Shown: piece by piece, positions 41,910 to 50,197 of the stretch
Numbering within the stretch: position 1 is the stretch's first letter
How the letters are laid out: every line of letters starts with the position of its first letter
Assembly: GCF_016905005.1 (NCBI RefSeq)
Contig: NZ_JADIKC010000005.1
Location: forward strand, 124,001-188,000
DNA from: Dyella kyungheensis
Lineage (GTDB): Bacteria > Pseudomonadota > Gammaproteobacteria > Xanthomonadales > Rhodanobacteraceae
DNA length: 64,000 nt
Direction: 5' to 3'
Made by a program: the position numbers and the translations under genes
The notes under the pieces: model-generated
Databases searched by the model: none
What the model was told of the DNA's origin: nothing
What the model saw: only the letters and a program-made list of their open reading frames with translations

Positions 41910-43055
41910 ATGCAGATCGAAACCAAGCTTCCCAAAGTTGGAACTACCATCTTCACCGTCATGAGCCAGCTCGCTGTGGAGCACAAGGCCGTGAACCTCG
42001 GCCAGGGCTTTCCGGACTTCGAACCGCCCCAGCCGCTGCGCGACGCGATCACCCGCGCCATGGCCGAAGGCCGCAACCAGTACGCGCCGGGCATCGGTCT
42101 GCAGCCGCTACGCGAGCAGATCGCGCTGAAGACCGAGCGTCTGTACGGCCACAAGCTCGATCCCAACACCGAGATCACCGTGACCTCGGGCGCGACCGAA
42201 GCGCTGTTCGCCGCCATTGCCGCCGTGGTGCGCGCGGGCGACGAAGTGATCGTGTTCGATCCCGCTTACGACAGCTATGAGCCGGCCATCGAGCTGCAGG
42301 GCGCACGTGCCGTGCATATCCCGCTGCAGGCGCCCAGCTTCGGCATCGATTGGCAGCGCGTGCGCGATGCAGTCACGCCAAAGACGCGAATGATCCTGAT
42401 CAACAGCCCGCACAATCCTACGGGCGCGGTGCTGTCCGCGGCCGATCTGGACGAGTTGGCCGCGATCGTGCGCGATACCGAGATCGTGGTGTTGTCCGAC
42501 GAGGTGTACGAGCACATCGTGTACGACGGCGCGCAGCATGAAAGCGTGCTGCGCCATGCCGAACTGGCGGCGCGCAGTTTCGTGGTGTCGTCGTTCGGCA
42601 AGACCTATCACTGCACCGGCTGGAAGCTCGGTTATGCGGTGGCGCCCAAGGCGCTGTCGGCGGAATTCCGCAAGGTGCACCAGTACCTCACGTTCTGCAC
42701 CTTCCATCCGGCGCAGGTGGCGTTCGCCGAATTCATGGCGAGCACGCCCGGGCATTATCTGGAATTGCCTTCGTTCTACCAGGTCAAACGCGACCGCTTC
42801 CGCGAACTGATCAAGCCCTCGCGCTTCAAGCTGCTCGACGTGCCGGGCGGCTATTTCCAGCTGGTCGATTACTCGGCCATCAGCGACAAGGACGACGTGG
42901 CCTTCTGCGAGTGGATGGTGAAGGAAGGGGGCGTGGCCGCCATTCCGCTGACGCCGTTCTACGACAAGGCACCGGGCACGCACTATCTGCGCCTGTGCTT
43001 TGCCAAGAGCGATGCCACCATGGAAGCCGCCGCGGAGCGCCTATGCAAGCTCTGA
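41910..43055 (+). CDS. Class I aminotransferase, methionine/glutamine transaminase type
   Basis: A 381-residue PLP enzyme of the YbdL/kynurenine aminotransferase type. Motifs: NLGQGFPDFEPP, YAPGIGLQPLREQIA, INSPHNPTG (residues 165-172), LSDEVYEHIVYDG and SSFGKTYHCTGWKLGY with PLP-lysine 231. Such enzymes transfer the amino group between methionine or glutamine and oxoacids in methionine salvage. The omega-amidase gene overlaps its end by 13 bp; together they form the glutamine transaminase-omega-amidase pathway. ATG 41910 fits the family N-terminus; GTG 41871 is a longer alternative without a ribosome site. Confidence 0.9.
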   Translation: MQIETKLPKVGTTIFTVMSQLAVEHKAVNLGQGFPDFEPPQPLRDAITRAMAEGRNQYAPGIGLQPLREQIALKTERLYGHKLDPNTEITVTSGATEALFAAIAAVVRAGDEVIVFDPAYDSYEPAIELQGARAVHIPLQAPSFGIDWQRVRDAVTPKTRMILINSPHNPTGAVLSAADLDELAAIVRDTEIVVLSDEVYEHIVYDGAQHESVLRHAELAARSFVVSSFGKTYHCTGWKLGYAVAPKALSAEFRKVHQYLTFCTFHPAQVAFAEFMASTPGHYLELPSFYQVKRDRFRELIKPSRFKLLDVPGGYFQLVDYSAISDKDDVAFCEWMVKEGGVAAIPLTPFYDKAPGTHYLRLCFAKSDATMEAAAERLCKL

Positions 43056-43846
43056 GGGTCAGCCTGATCCAGGGTGCCACGCGCTGGCACGATGCCCCCG
43101 CCAATCGCGAGTACTACGGCGAGCTGGTGCGCCGCGTCGCCGGGAAGAGCGACCTCGTCGTTTTGCCGGAGACGTTTCTCTCCGGCTTCAGCAATGACAC
43201 GCGTGCCAGCGCCGACACCATGGAAGGCGAAGGTGTCGCGTGGATGCGCGCGCTCGCGCAGGAAGTGGACGCGGTACTCTGCGGCAGCCTGGCCATTCGT
43301 GAGAACGACACGGTCTACAACCGCCTGATCTGGGCTCGCCCGGACGGCAGCTTCGAGCAATACGACAAGCGCCATCTGTTCCGCATGGCGGGCGAGCACA
43401 CGCGCTACGGCGGCGGCACCGAGCGACTCATCGTCGAACTCAAGGGCTGGCGCATTCTTCCGCAAGTCTGCTACGACCTGCGTTTCCCGGTGTGGCTGCG
43501 CAACGGTCGCCTTGAAGAAGCAGCGGGCGGCATGGACTACGACCTGGCCATCTTCGTGGCGAACTGGCCGGCGCCGCGCCGCCAGCCGTGGCGCACGTTG
43601 CTGCGTGCGCGTGCCATCGAAAACCTCAGCTACGTGATCGGCCTCAATCGCGTGGGCGTCGACGGCAACGACCTGCCGTACGCCGGCGACAGTGCGGTGC
43701 TCGATCCCGTCGGCGAGCCGCTGGTGGAGCTGGGCCCGCAGGAGCAGGTGGTCACCGTCACCATCGATCCGGCGCCGTTGCTCGCCCATCGTGAGCGTTT
43801 TCCAGCCTGGATGGACGCGGACCGCTTCACGCTCGATCCGGGTTGA
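43043..43846 (+). CDS. Nitrilase-superfamily omega-amidase (YafV-like)
   Basis: A 267-residue carbon-nitrogen hydrolase with the complete catalytic triad Glu43 (LPETFLSGF), Lys109 (YDKRHLFRM) and Cys143 (QVCYDLRFP). DLAIFVANWPAPRRQPWRTLLRARAIENLSYVIGLNRVG is the family's conserved middle segment. It would hydrolyse 2-oxoglutaramate or 2-oxosuccinamate released by the aminotransferase encoded immediately upstream. GGAG lies 6 bases before ATG 43043, within the aminotransferase gene, so translation is coupled. It converges on the retropepsin gene with 6 bp between stops. Confidence 0.92.
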   Translation: MQALRVSLIQGATRWHDAPANREYYGELVRRVAGKSDLVVLPETFLSGFSNDTRASADTMEGEGVAWMRALAQEVDAVLCGSLAIRENDTVYNRLIWARPDGSFEQYDKRHLFRMAGEHTRYGGGTERLIVELKGWRILPQVCYDLRFPVWLRNGRLEEAAGGMDYDLAIFVANWPAPRRQPWRTLLRARAIENLSYVIGLNRVGVDGNDLPYAGDSAVLDPVGEPLVELGPQEQVVTVTIDPAPLLAHRERFPAWMDADRFTLDPG

Positions 43847-43852
43847 TGCCGC

Positions 43853-45184
43853 TCAGCCCGCGGGCTTGGCCAGCGGGCGCGGCAGCGGATGGCCCACTTC
43901 GAACTGCATGCGCGGAAAATCGATCGTCCAGTGATCGAACGACTGCAGGATGTCGCCGCCCAACACGTTCGGTTCCTTCACGTTGCCTGCGTCGCTCAGC
44001 GAGATGCCGATCGCCGGCAACACCGTCTGCTGGTCGCCGATGCGCACGCGCACCTGCGGCCAGCTGGCGGCTTGACGGGCACGCGAGCCGCCGGCACCGG
44101 CAACATGCTCCTGCCTGGATTTCAGGCCCTTCACCACCGTCGGATGTTCCGCCGCAAACTGCGAAGAGAGCGACGAGGCAGCGCCGCCGCTGTCCAGATG
44201 CATGGCCACCGGCAGGTCGTTGAGCATCACTTCCACATACAGGTCGCTGCCGGCCATGCGCAGGTTGCCTTCGCCGGGCTGCGCCGTCTCGCTGCGCGAT
44301 GGCAGCAGTTTGCCGTTGGCAGTGAACTCCAGCCGTTGCAATTGGCGCAGCACGGGAAAGCCGAGAATGGCGTCGATCTGGTAGCCGCCGGGCACCGGCA
44401 TGTTCAGTTGCTGGTCGTCGAGCACCAGGAACGCCACATGGCTCAGGGTGAGTCCCGCGAATTCCAGGCGATCGGCAACGCCGATGCGCGAGGCCACCGC
44501 CTGGCGGCTGGCACTGCCCACGCTGGCCGCACCGTCGAGCAGGCGCAGGCCGAGTTTGTGCGCGGTGGACAGCGAAACGACGGAGAGATTGGCGCCGGTG
44601 TCGAGCACCACTTCCTGCGGCTTGCCGTTGATGGCGGCGAGCGAGCGGGGCAGGCCGACCTTGTCGCGCTTCACCGCTTCGGGTTTGGGCGTATAGACGT
44701 CCACCTGCTGCGCCGTGGCGCCGGCCAGCTGATCGGCCAGGGTGGCCATCTGCTGCGCGCCGGCCAGTTCGTCGGCGGCGGCGTGCTGTTCGGCCAGCGC
44801 CTTTTCCCAGGCATGCGCCGCGTCGGCGGCCTTGCGGTAGTCGCCATGGGCGAAGTTGGCGTCGGCTGCGATCGGCCAGGCCAGCGCGCGTTGCGCGGGC
44901 GTGCGCTTGCCGGCGGCGAGGTAGCGGGCGACCAGCCGGTTCGCCTCGTTGGCGTCCAAACGCGCGGCGGCCAATCTGGCACGGGCGAGCATGGCCAAGT
45001 CCGGGTCGTCGATGCGGGGCAGTGCGCGGGCCAGTTGGAAGACCTCGCCGCTGGAGGCATCGACCACGGCGGTCTCGGCCTGGGCATGGGACAACGGCGT
45101 CGGGGTGGCGCTGACGGCCCAGGCGGCTACCGCGAGGGCGGCGCTGAGGCTGAGGGGGTAAAGCCAATCCGCTTTGCGTTTCAT
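43853..45184 (-). CDS. Exported double retropepsin-like aspartic protease
   Basis: A 443-residue protein with a signal/anchor sequence (WLYPLSLSAALAVAAWAV), a helical region (about 45-160) and two retropepsin-type halves. Active-site-like motifs are VVLDTGANLSVVS (Asp195) and VAMHLDSGGAASSLS (Asp331). Hydrophobic glycine motifs AILGFPVL and VLGGDILQS follow each. Both halves are inside one chain, so it can form the pseudo-dimer of an aspartic protease. It is probably periplasmic or membrane-anchored; the substrate is unknown. Its start codon lies only 14 bp from that of the divergent DUF2975 gene. Confidence 0.82.
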   Translation of the reverse strand: MKRKADWLYPLSLSAALAVAAWAVSATPTPLSHAQAETAVVDASSGEVFQLARALPRIDDPDLAMLARARLAAARLDANEANRLVARYLAAGKRTPAQRALAWPIAADANFAHGDYRKAADAAHAWEKALAEQHAAADELAGAQQMATLADQLAGATAQQVDVYTPKPEAVKRDKVGLPRSLAAINGKPQEVVLDTGANLSVVSLSTAHKLGLRLLDGAASVGSASRQAVASRIGVADRLEFAGLTLSHVAFLVLDDQQLNMPVPGGYQIDAILGFPVLRQLQRLEFTANGKLLPSRSETAQPGEGNLRMAGSDLYVEVMLNDLPVAMHLDSGGAASSLSSQFAAEHPTVVKGLKSRQEHVAGAGGSRARQAASWPQVRVRIGDQQTVLPAIGISLSDAGNVKEPNVLGGDILQSFDHWTIDFPRMQFEVGHPLPRPLAKPAG

Positions 45185-45198
45185 GCTAAGGTACCCGT

Positions 45199-45750
45199 AT
45201 GACGAATAGAAATTATCGTAATACAGAAAGAAATGGCCGTGCAACAGCACAGCACATCGTGCACGCCGCGCGTGCGCTGGCGATCGTCTGCTGGCTGGGC
45301 GCGCTGTCCTGCCTGGTGATCACCGGTGCTGGCATCTGGGCCGATCGCAGTGCGCCCGGCGCGACGGTGGTCGCCATCCTCTCGACCGATGGCCTGCCGC
45401 GCGCCTGGGCAGCGAGCATCGCAGGGGCGCTTGCGCTGGTGACGTGTGCGGCGCTGGTCGAACTCGCCCGCATGCTGGGGCGGGTCACGCCCGATGCGCT
45501 GTTTTCAAGCGCCATTACCCGGCACTTCCGCCGCTTTGCCGCGCTGCTGATGGCAGCCGCGGTACTGCGCGTGCTGCTGCCCGCGGTCGCCACGCTTTGG
45601 CTGGCGTCGCAATCGGGTGCAGGCTCGGTCCAGCTGACCTTCAGCGGCGACGATCTGTTGTCGCTGTTGCCGGTGGCCGTGTTCTTCTTCGTGGCGCGCC
45701 TGTTCGACGAGGCGGCGCGGCTCGAAGACGACCAGCGCTCGATCGTGTGA
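45199..45750 (+). CDS. DUF2975 family membrane protein
   Basis: A 183-residue integral membrane protein with about four helices (residues 26-46, 71-90, 110-133 and 147-167). The conserved C-terminal end FVARLFDEAARLEDDQRSIV is typical of DUF2975 proteins. The family is usually encoded directly before a small YozG-like HTH protein, as here (7-bp gap), and the pair is thought to be regulatory. TAAGG lies 7 bases before ATG 45199, supporting this start, but the first 20 codons are AT-rich and overlap the only space available for the divergent protease promoter, so a GTG start near 45259 is possible. Confidence 0.8.
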   Translation: MTNRNYRNTERNGRATAQHIVHAARALAIVCWLGALSCLVITGAGIWADRSAPGATVVAILSTDGLPRAWAASIAGALALVTCAALVELARMLGRVTPDALFSSAITRHFRRFAALLMAAAVLRVLLPAVATLWLASQSGAGSVQLTFSGDDLLSLLPVAVFFFVARLFDEAARLEDDQRSIV

Positions 45751-45757
45751 GGTCCTG

Positions 45758-45973
45758 ATGGCGATCGTGGTCCGACTCGATGTGATGCTGGCGACGCGCA
45801 AGGTGCGTTCGCGCGAACTCGCCGAGTTCGTCGGTATTACCGAATCCAATCTGTCCCTGCTCAAATCCGGCCACGTGCGCGGCGTGCGTTTCGAAACGCT
45901 GAGCAAGATCTGCGAATTCCTCGCCTGTCAGCCGGGCGACTTGCTGGCCTACGTGCCTGACGAGGAAGAGTAG
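45758..45973 (+). CDS. YozG-like XRE-family small regulator
   Basis: A 71-residue protein consisting of one Cro/C1-type HTH (ELAEFVGITESNLSLLKSGHVRGVRFETLSKICEFLACQPGDLLAY). It is the usual cytosolic partner of DUF2975 membrane proteins. It starts 7 bp after that gene in the same direction and probably shares its transcript. DNA targets are unknown. A hairpin follows at 45980. Confidence 0.87.
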   Translation: MAIVVRLDVMLATRKVRSRELAEFVGITESNLSLLKSGHVRGVRFETLSKICEFLACQPGDLLAYVPDEEE

Positions 45974-45979
45974 AGCGAT

Positions 45980-46003
45980 GCATCCCGCGCAAAGCGGGGA
46001 TGC
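45980..46003. terminator. Bidirectional hairpin between XRE and ArsC-like genes
   Basis: GCATCCCGC pairs with GCGGGGATGC (one bulged G) around a GCAAA loop. It lies between convergent genes; no clear T-run. Confidence 0.5.
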
Positions 46004-46009
46004 GTGCAC

Positions 46010-46357
46010 TCAAAGAATGGACAATACCGCTTCCGGTGGACGTCCAATCGCGGCTTTGCCGTTGGACACCACGATGGGGCGTTCGATCAGTCGCGGGTGA
46101 CTGACCATCGCCGCGATCAACGTGGTGTCGTCCAGCGCGGGATCGTCGAGGCCGAGTTCACTGTACTCGGCCTCGCTGGTGCGCATCAGTTCGCGCGGTG
46201 TCATGCCAAGCATGTCGAGCAACTGCATCAGCTCGGACGAACTGGGCGGCGTGTCCAGGTAATTGACCACATCGCACACGATGCCGCGTTCCTCGAGCAA
46301 CGCCAGGGTGGAGCGCGACTTGGAACAGCGGTTGTTGTGATAGATGCGGACGGACAT
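46010..46357 (-). CDS. ArsC-family oxidoreductase (arsenate reductase-like)
   Basis: A 115-residue thioredoxin-fold protein of the ArsC/YfgD family. The N-terminal active site YHNNRCSKSRSTLALL carries Cys11, and HPRLIERPIVVSNGKAAIGRPPEAVL is the conserved C-terminal motif with the arginines that bind oxyanion. No ars genes are nearby. YfgD-like members occur outside ars operons and their role is uncertain, so arsenate reduction is possible but not proven. It lies 11 bp downstream of rluB in the same direction and may be cotranscribed with it. Confidence 0.88.
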   Translation of the reverse strand: MSVRIYHNNRCSKSRSTLALLEERGIVCDVVNYLDTPPSSSELMQLLDMLGMTPRELMRTSEAEYSELGLDDPALDDTTLIAAMVSHPRLIERPIVVSNGKAAIGRPPEAVLSIL

Positions 46358-46368
46358 CGACGCTGGCC

Positions 46369-47886
46369 TCAGCGATTGCCTTGACGGCCGCCGCCGCGAT
46401 TGCCGCCACCACCACCGTGCGGACGACCGCCGCCGCCCTGGGGACGACCGCCACCGCCTTGCGGACGGCCACCGCCACCTTGCGGACGGTTGCCGCCACG
46501 GCTCTGCGGACGACCACCCTGGCCACCTTGGCCTGCGCCGGGACCGCCCTGGCCACCCGGTCGGCCACCGGGACGACCGCCCGGCTTGCCGCCACGGTTG
46601 CCACCGGCGCCGGCGCCGCCGCCAAAGCCGCTGTACGGGCTGCTGCTGCGACCTTCCGCGCCACCGGCGCGGTTGCCGAACGACGGCTTGCCGCCGGCGG
46701 GACGACGATTGCTCGCCGCACCACCGCGCGCGCCACCACCGCCGCCGCCTTCGCGCGATTCACCGGCGAACCAGGTGCGCACGGACGGCAGCTCCTGGCC
46801 CGGCGCCACGCCGCGACGGTTCTTGCGCTGACCGCCACCGCCGCCGCCCGAGCGTTCCGGACGAGCGACGTTGCCGTTCACTTCGCGACCCGGACGGCCA
46901 CGCTGCTGCCTGCCGCGGGTGGGTTCTTCGCGAATGCGATCGTAGGCGCGCAGTTCGCGCGCTTCATCCTGGTAGCCGGCGCTGTACGAACCGCTGGCGC
47001 CGCCCTTGGGAACGTACTCGGTGACGTTGCGCGGCGCGCGGCGCTGATGCAGCACCGGGCTCAGCGTGAGCACCGGCTGCGGCGAGCCGAGGCCGGTGGT
47101 CTTGCGCAGTTCCTTGACCGCTTCTTCGCCCAGCGATTCGCAATCGCCACGGCGCAGGGCGCGCGGGAGTTCCACGCTGCCATAGCGGATGCGCTTGAGG
47201 CGGCTGACCAGGAAACCCTGGGAATCCCACAGGCGGCGCACTTCGCGGTTGCGGCCTTCGCGGATCACCACGCGGAACCAGCTGTGGCTGCCGCCGCGGC
47301 TGATGATGGCGATTTCGTCGAAGCGGGCCGGGCCGTCTTCCAGTTCCACGCCTGCCTTGAGCTTTTCGATCATCTCGTCGGGCACTTCGCCGTGCACGCG
47401 GCACAGGTATTCGCGCTCGAGGCCGCTCTTGGGATGCATCAGCGCGTTGGCGAGTTCGCCATCGGTGGTGAGCAGCAGCAGGCCGGTGGTGTTGATGTCC
47501 AGGCGGCCCACGGCGACCCAGCGCGCACCCTTCAGGCGCGGCAGCTGTTCGAACACGGTGGGACGGCCTTCGGGATCTTCGCGGGTGGTCACGACGCCTT
47601 CGGGCTTGTGATAGACCAGCACTTCGGTTTCGTCGCGGTTGTCGGTCGCGACCACGAACTGCTTGCCGTCGAGCACGACGCGGTCGCCCGCATGCACGCT
47701 GGCGCCGATGGTGGCGGCGGTGCCGTTGAGTTCGACCTCACCGGCCTGGATACGCTGCTCGAGCATGCGGCGCGAGCCGAGCCCGGCGTTGGCGAGCACC
47801 TTGTGCAGGCGCTCCTCGATGGCCGGTGCGGTTTCGTCGCGCGCGGTGCGCTTGAGGGTCAAAACGGATTTCTGTGGCGCAGTCAT
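46369..47886 (-). CDS. rluB: 23S rRNA pseudouridine synthase RluB with long Gly/Arg-rich tail
   Basis: Makes pseudouridine at position 2605 of 23S rRNA in the family. The 505-residue protein has an S4 RNA-binding domain (about 24-80: RLHKVLANAGLGSRRMLEQRI), then the synthase core with catalytic Asp130 in GRLDINTTGLLLL and REGRNREVRRLWDSQG. The core ends near residue 255. The remaining 250 residues (nucleotides 46369 to about 47120) are a disordered Gly/Arg/Pro/Gln tail with RPQGGGG and NRGG repeats. E. coli RluB is only 291 residues. The start overlaps the scpB stop by 4 bp (ATGA). Confidence 0.95.
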   Translation of the reverse strand: MTAPQKSVLTLKRTARDETAPAIEERLHKVLANAGLGSRRMLEQRIQAGEVELNGTAATIGASVHAGDRVVLDGKQFVVATDNRDETEVLVYHKPEGVVTTREDPEGRPTVFEQLPRLKGARWVAVGRLDINTTGLLLLTTDGELANALMHPKSGLEREYLCRVHGEVPDEMIEKLKAGVELEDGPARFDEIAIISRGGSHSWFRVVIREGRNREVRRLWDSQGFLVSRLKRIRYGSVELPRALRRGDCESLGEEAVKELRKTTGLGSPQPVLTLSPVLHQRRAPRNVTEYVPKGGASGSYSAGYQDEARELRAYDRIREEPTRGRQQRGRPGREVNGNVARPERSGGGGGGQRKNRRGVAPGQELPSVRTWFAGESREGGGGGGARGGAASNRRPAGGKPSFGNRAGGAEGRSSSPYSGFGGGAGAGGNRGGKPGGRPGGRPGGQGGPGAGQGGQGGRPQSRGGNRPQGGGGRPQGGGGRPQGGGGRPHGGGGGNRGGGRQGNR

Positions 47887-48761
47887 GCGCGGTACTCCTC
47901 GGTATCTTGCGTGGCGTCGCCGTCATCGGCGTCCGCGTGGGTCGCTGCCTCGTCGGCAGTGTCAACGTGAGTCTCGGCGTGGGGTGCATCGCCGGGTTCG
48001 GAGGAGGCGACGTGCATCGCCTCGGGCGTTTCGTGGCCGGGTTCGTCGACAGCGTCGGCGGCCTGGCTTTCTTCGTTCTGCGCCGGAGCGTCAAGCTCGG
48101 CGGGTTCGGTGATGGCGTCGGCGTCTTCTTCGCCGGCCACCACCAGGGTTTCGTTTTCTTCGTCCGGATCGATCGGCAGGTCGCGCACCACGCGGGCGGG
48201 CAGCGGCTCCGGCGCGATGCTCATCTGCGGATCTTCCATGTCGCGGATTTCCGACAGCGGCGGCAGCTCATCCAGCGACTTCAGATTGAAGTAGTCGAGG
48301 AAGGCGCGGGTGGTGCCGAACAGCGCGGGCTTGCCGGGTACGTCGCGGTAACCGACCACGCGGATCCATTCGCGCTCTTCCATCGTCTTGATGATGTTGG
48401 AGGACACCACCACGCCACGGATCTGTTCGATCTCGGGACGGGTGATCGGCTGGCGGTAGGCGATCAGCGCCAATGTTTCCAGCAGGGCGCGCGAGTAACG
48501 GCTGGGGCGTTCGGTCCACAGGCGCGAGATCCACGGATGGACGTTCTGCTTCACCTGGTAACGGAAGCCCGAGGCGACCTCGTGCAGTTCGACGCCGCGC
48601 TCGGCGCAGTCGTCGGCCAGCGCTTCGAGGGTCTTGGCGATCTCGTCGCGGCCGACTTCGTCCTCTTCGCCGAACAGTTCCAGCAGTTGAGGCACGGTCA
48701 TCGGCTGGGTGGATGCCAGCAAAGCCGCCTCGATGATGGGTTTGAGTTGCTCGATCTGCAT
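47883..48761 (-). CDS. scpB: Chromosome segregation/condensation protein ScpB
   Basis: A 292-residue subunit of the SMC-ScpAB complex that helps fold and segregate the chromosome. Two winged-helix domains (residues about 5-170) are recognisable by IIEAALLASTQPMTVPQLLELF, LALIAYRQPITRPEIEQIRGV and VPGKPALFGTT. The last 110 residues are an acidic, low-complexity tail (EENETLVVAGEEDADA..) longer than usual. It lies between scpA (50 bp upstream) and rluB (4-bp overlap); this order is common in gammaproteobacteria. Confidence 0.95.
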   Translation of the reverse strand: MQIEQLKPIIEAALLASTQPMTVPQLLELFGEEDEVGRDEIAKTLEALADDCAERGVELHEVASGFRYQVKQNVHPWISRLWTERPSRYSRALLETLALIAYRQPITRPEIEQIRGVVVSSNIIKTMEEREWIRVVGYRDVPGKPALFGTTRAFLDYFNLKSLDELPPLSEIRDMEDPQMSIAPEPLPARVVRDLPIDPDEENETLVVAGEEDADAITEPAELDAPAQNEESQAADAVDEPGHETPEAMHVASSEPGDAPHAETHVDTADEAATHADADDGDATQDTEEYRA

Positions 48762-48811
48762 GGCCTCGGATCGGATGCGGATGCTGCGGTGAATGGGGCG
48801 GGCTGCGCGGC

Positions 48812-49723
48812 TTATTCGGCCGCGGTGGCCGGCTCGTCATCGGCATAGCGTTCGGCGGCGGTTTCTTCCGCGCTTCCTGCCCTTGCCCTTACGTAAATCG
48901 GTGCCAGCGGTTCTTCCTGCACGATCTCCACCAGCATTTCCTTGGCCAGCTCCAGCATGGCCAGGAAGGTGACCACCACGCCCAGTCGGCCTTCGGTGAC
49001 ATCGAACAGCGTTTCGAAGCGCTGGAACGTCTGGTCGGTCAGGCGGCCGAGCAGTTCGCCCATGCGCTGTCGCACGCTCAGTGCCTCGCGCTTGATCGCG
49101 TGGTGACCGAACAACTCGGCACGACGCATCACGTCCTTCAGCGCCAGCAGCATCTCCTTGAGGTCGAGCGGCGGCGGCAGCTTGATCACGTTGCGCTCGC
49201 CCACGTCCGCGTGGGCCGGCGCCATGTCCCGCTCCATGCGGGGCAGGGCGTCGATATCTTCCGCGGCCCGCTTGAAGCGTTCGTACTCCTGCAGGCGGCG
49301 GACCAGCTCGGCGCGGGGATCTTCTTCCACGCCTTCCTCGGCGGGTGGCCGGGGCAACAGCAGGCGCGATTTGATCTCGGCGAGGATGGCTGCCATCAGC
49401 AGGTATTCGGCGGCCAGCTCCAGGCGCATCACATCGCGCATCATCTCGATGTAATCCATGTACTGCCGGGTGATCTCGGCGACAGGGATGTCGAGAATGT
49501 CCAGGTTTTGCCGGCGGATCAGGTACAGCAAAAGGTCGAGCGGCCCTTCGAAGGCCTCGAGGATCACCTCGAGCGCATCCGGCGGGATGTACAGGTCCTG
49601 CGGCATCTGCAACATCGGTTCGCCGCGCACGATGGCCAGCGGCATTTCCTGCTGTTGAGGTACCGACGCAAACGCGTCTTGCGGTGCGGCGACCGCCTGA
49701 GGCTCGACTGGCTCAGTGCTCAT
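48812..49723 (-). CDS. scpA: Segregation and condensation protein ScpA
   Basis: A 303-residue kleisin that bridges the SMC heads and binds ScpB. The core motif FEGPLDLLLYLIRRQNLDILDIPVAEITRQYMDYI (about 60-93) and AAEYLLMAAILAEIKSRLLLP are diagnostic; the C-terminal winged helix is around FETLFDVTEGRLGVVVTFLAMLELAKE. The first 45 residues are a Gln/Pro-rich extension. ATG 49723 is used; a TTG just upstream is not credible. It is first in the scpA-scpB-rluB unit. Confidence 0.95.
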   Translation of the reverse strand: MSTEPVEPQAVAAPQDAFASVPQQQEMPLAIVRGEPMLQMPQDLYIPPDALEVILEAFEGPLDLLLYLIRRQNLDILDIPVAEITRQYMDYIEMMRDVMRLELAAEYLLMAAILAEIKSRLLLPRPPAEEGVEEDPRAELVRRLQEYERFKRAAEDIDALPRMERDMAPAHADVGERNVIKLPPPLDLKEMLLALKDVMRRAELFGHHAIKREALSVRQRMGELLGRLTDQTFQRFETLFDVTEGRLGVVVTFLAMLELAKEMLVEIVQEEPLAPIYVRARAGSAEETAAERYADDEPATAAE

Positions 49724-50197
49724 CAATGCATGTCGTTGGGCCGTTCAAGACGGCTTGCTCTGCGTTCAATCAGGTTAGGAAACGTTGATCCCACCGGCAC
49801 TCGCTTGACGAATGTCCCCGCTCAGACCGTGGCCCGCAGGCGCGATCCTTTTTTGAAACTTCACTTGCGCGATGCCTAGCCGGTGCGCATGGCGTCACCC
49901 TCGCGGGCATGCATGATGAAATCGCGCGTCTGGCGTTTCGATCAGGCTGGCCGTGAGCCACCTTTGAGCGTCTCCGACATGTGGGGGCCACATGACATGG
50001 GACGCGAGCCACAACGTGACGAAACCTGCGTCACTGGCTTCTCAATCGGTAGGCTGAGTGCATCGGGACGGGTGCCGTAGCGGTCGATCTCACCGATCGT
50101 GCGCTCACCCTTATAACCCAAGCGAGACCAAGATTAGCCGTTGGAAGCGGGCAAGTCCAGTACACCCGATGCGCCCGTACCGGCAAAATACAGGGAC
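49724..50197. other. Divergent intergenic region between scpA and dinB
   Basis: A 474-bp gap without a credible gene. A -10-like TATAAC occurs near 50112. I found no LexA-type box although dinB follows. Confidence 0.45.

Noticed and set aside
46369-47120. Repeats in the RluB tail as a possible CRISPR or microsatellite locus
   Set aside because: They are codon-phased Gly/Arg/Gln repeats inside a long gene without spacers of constant size.
46381-47970. A 529-codon Ala/Thr-rich frame opposite rluB
   Set aside because: Antisense of the RluB tail repeats; its composition mirrors the Gly/Arg codons.
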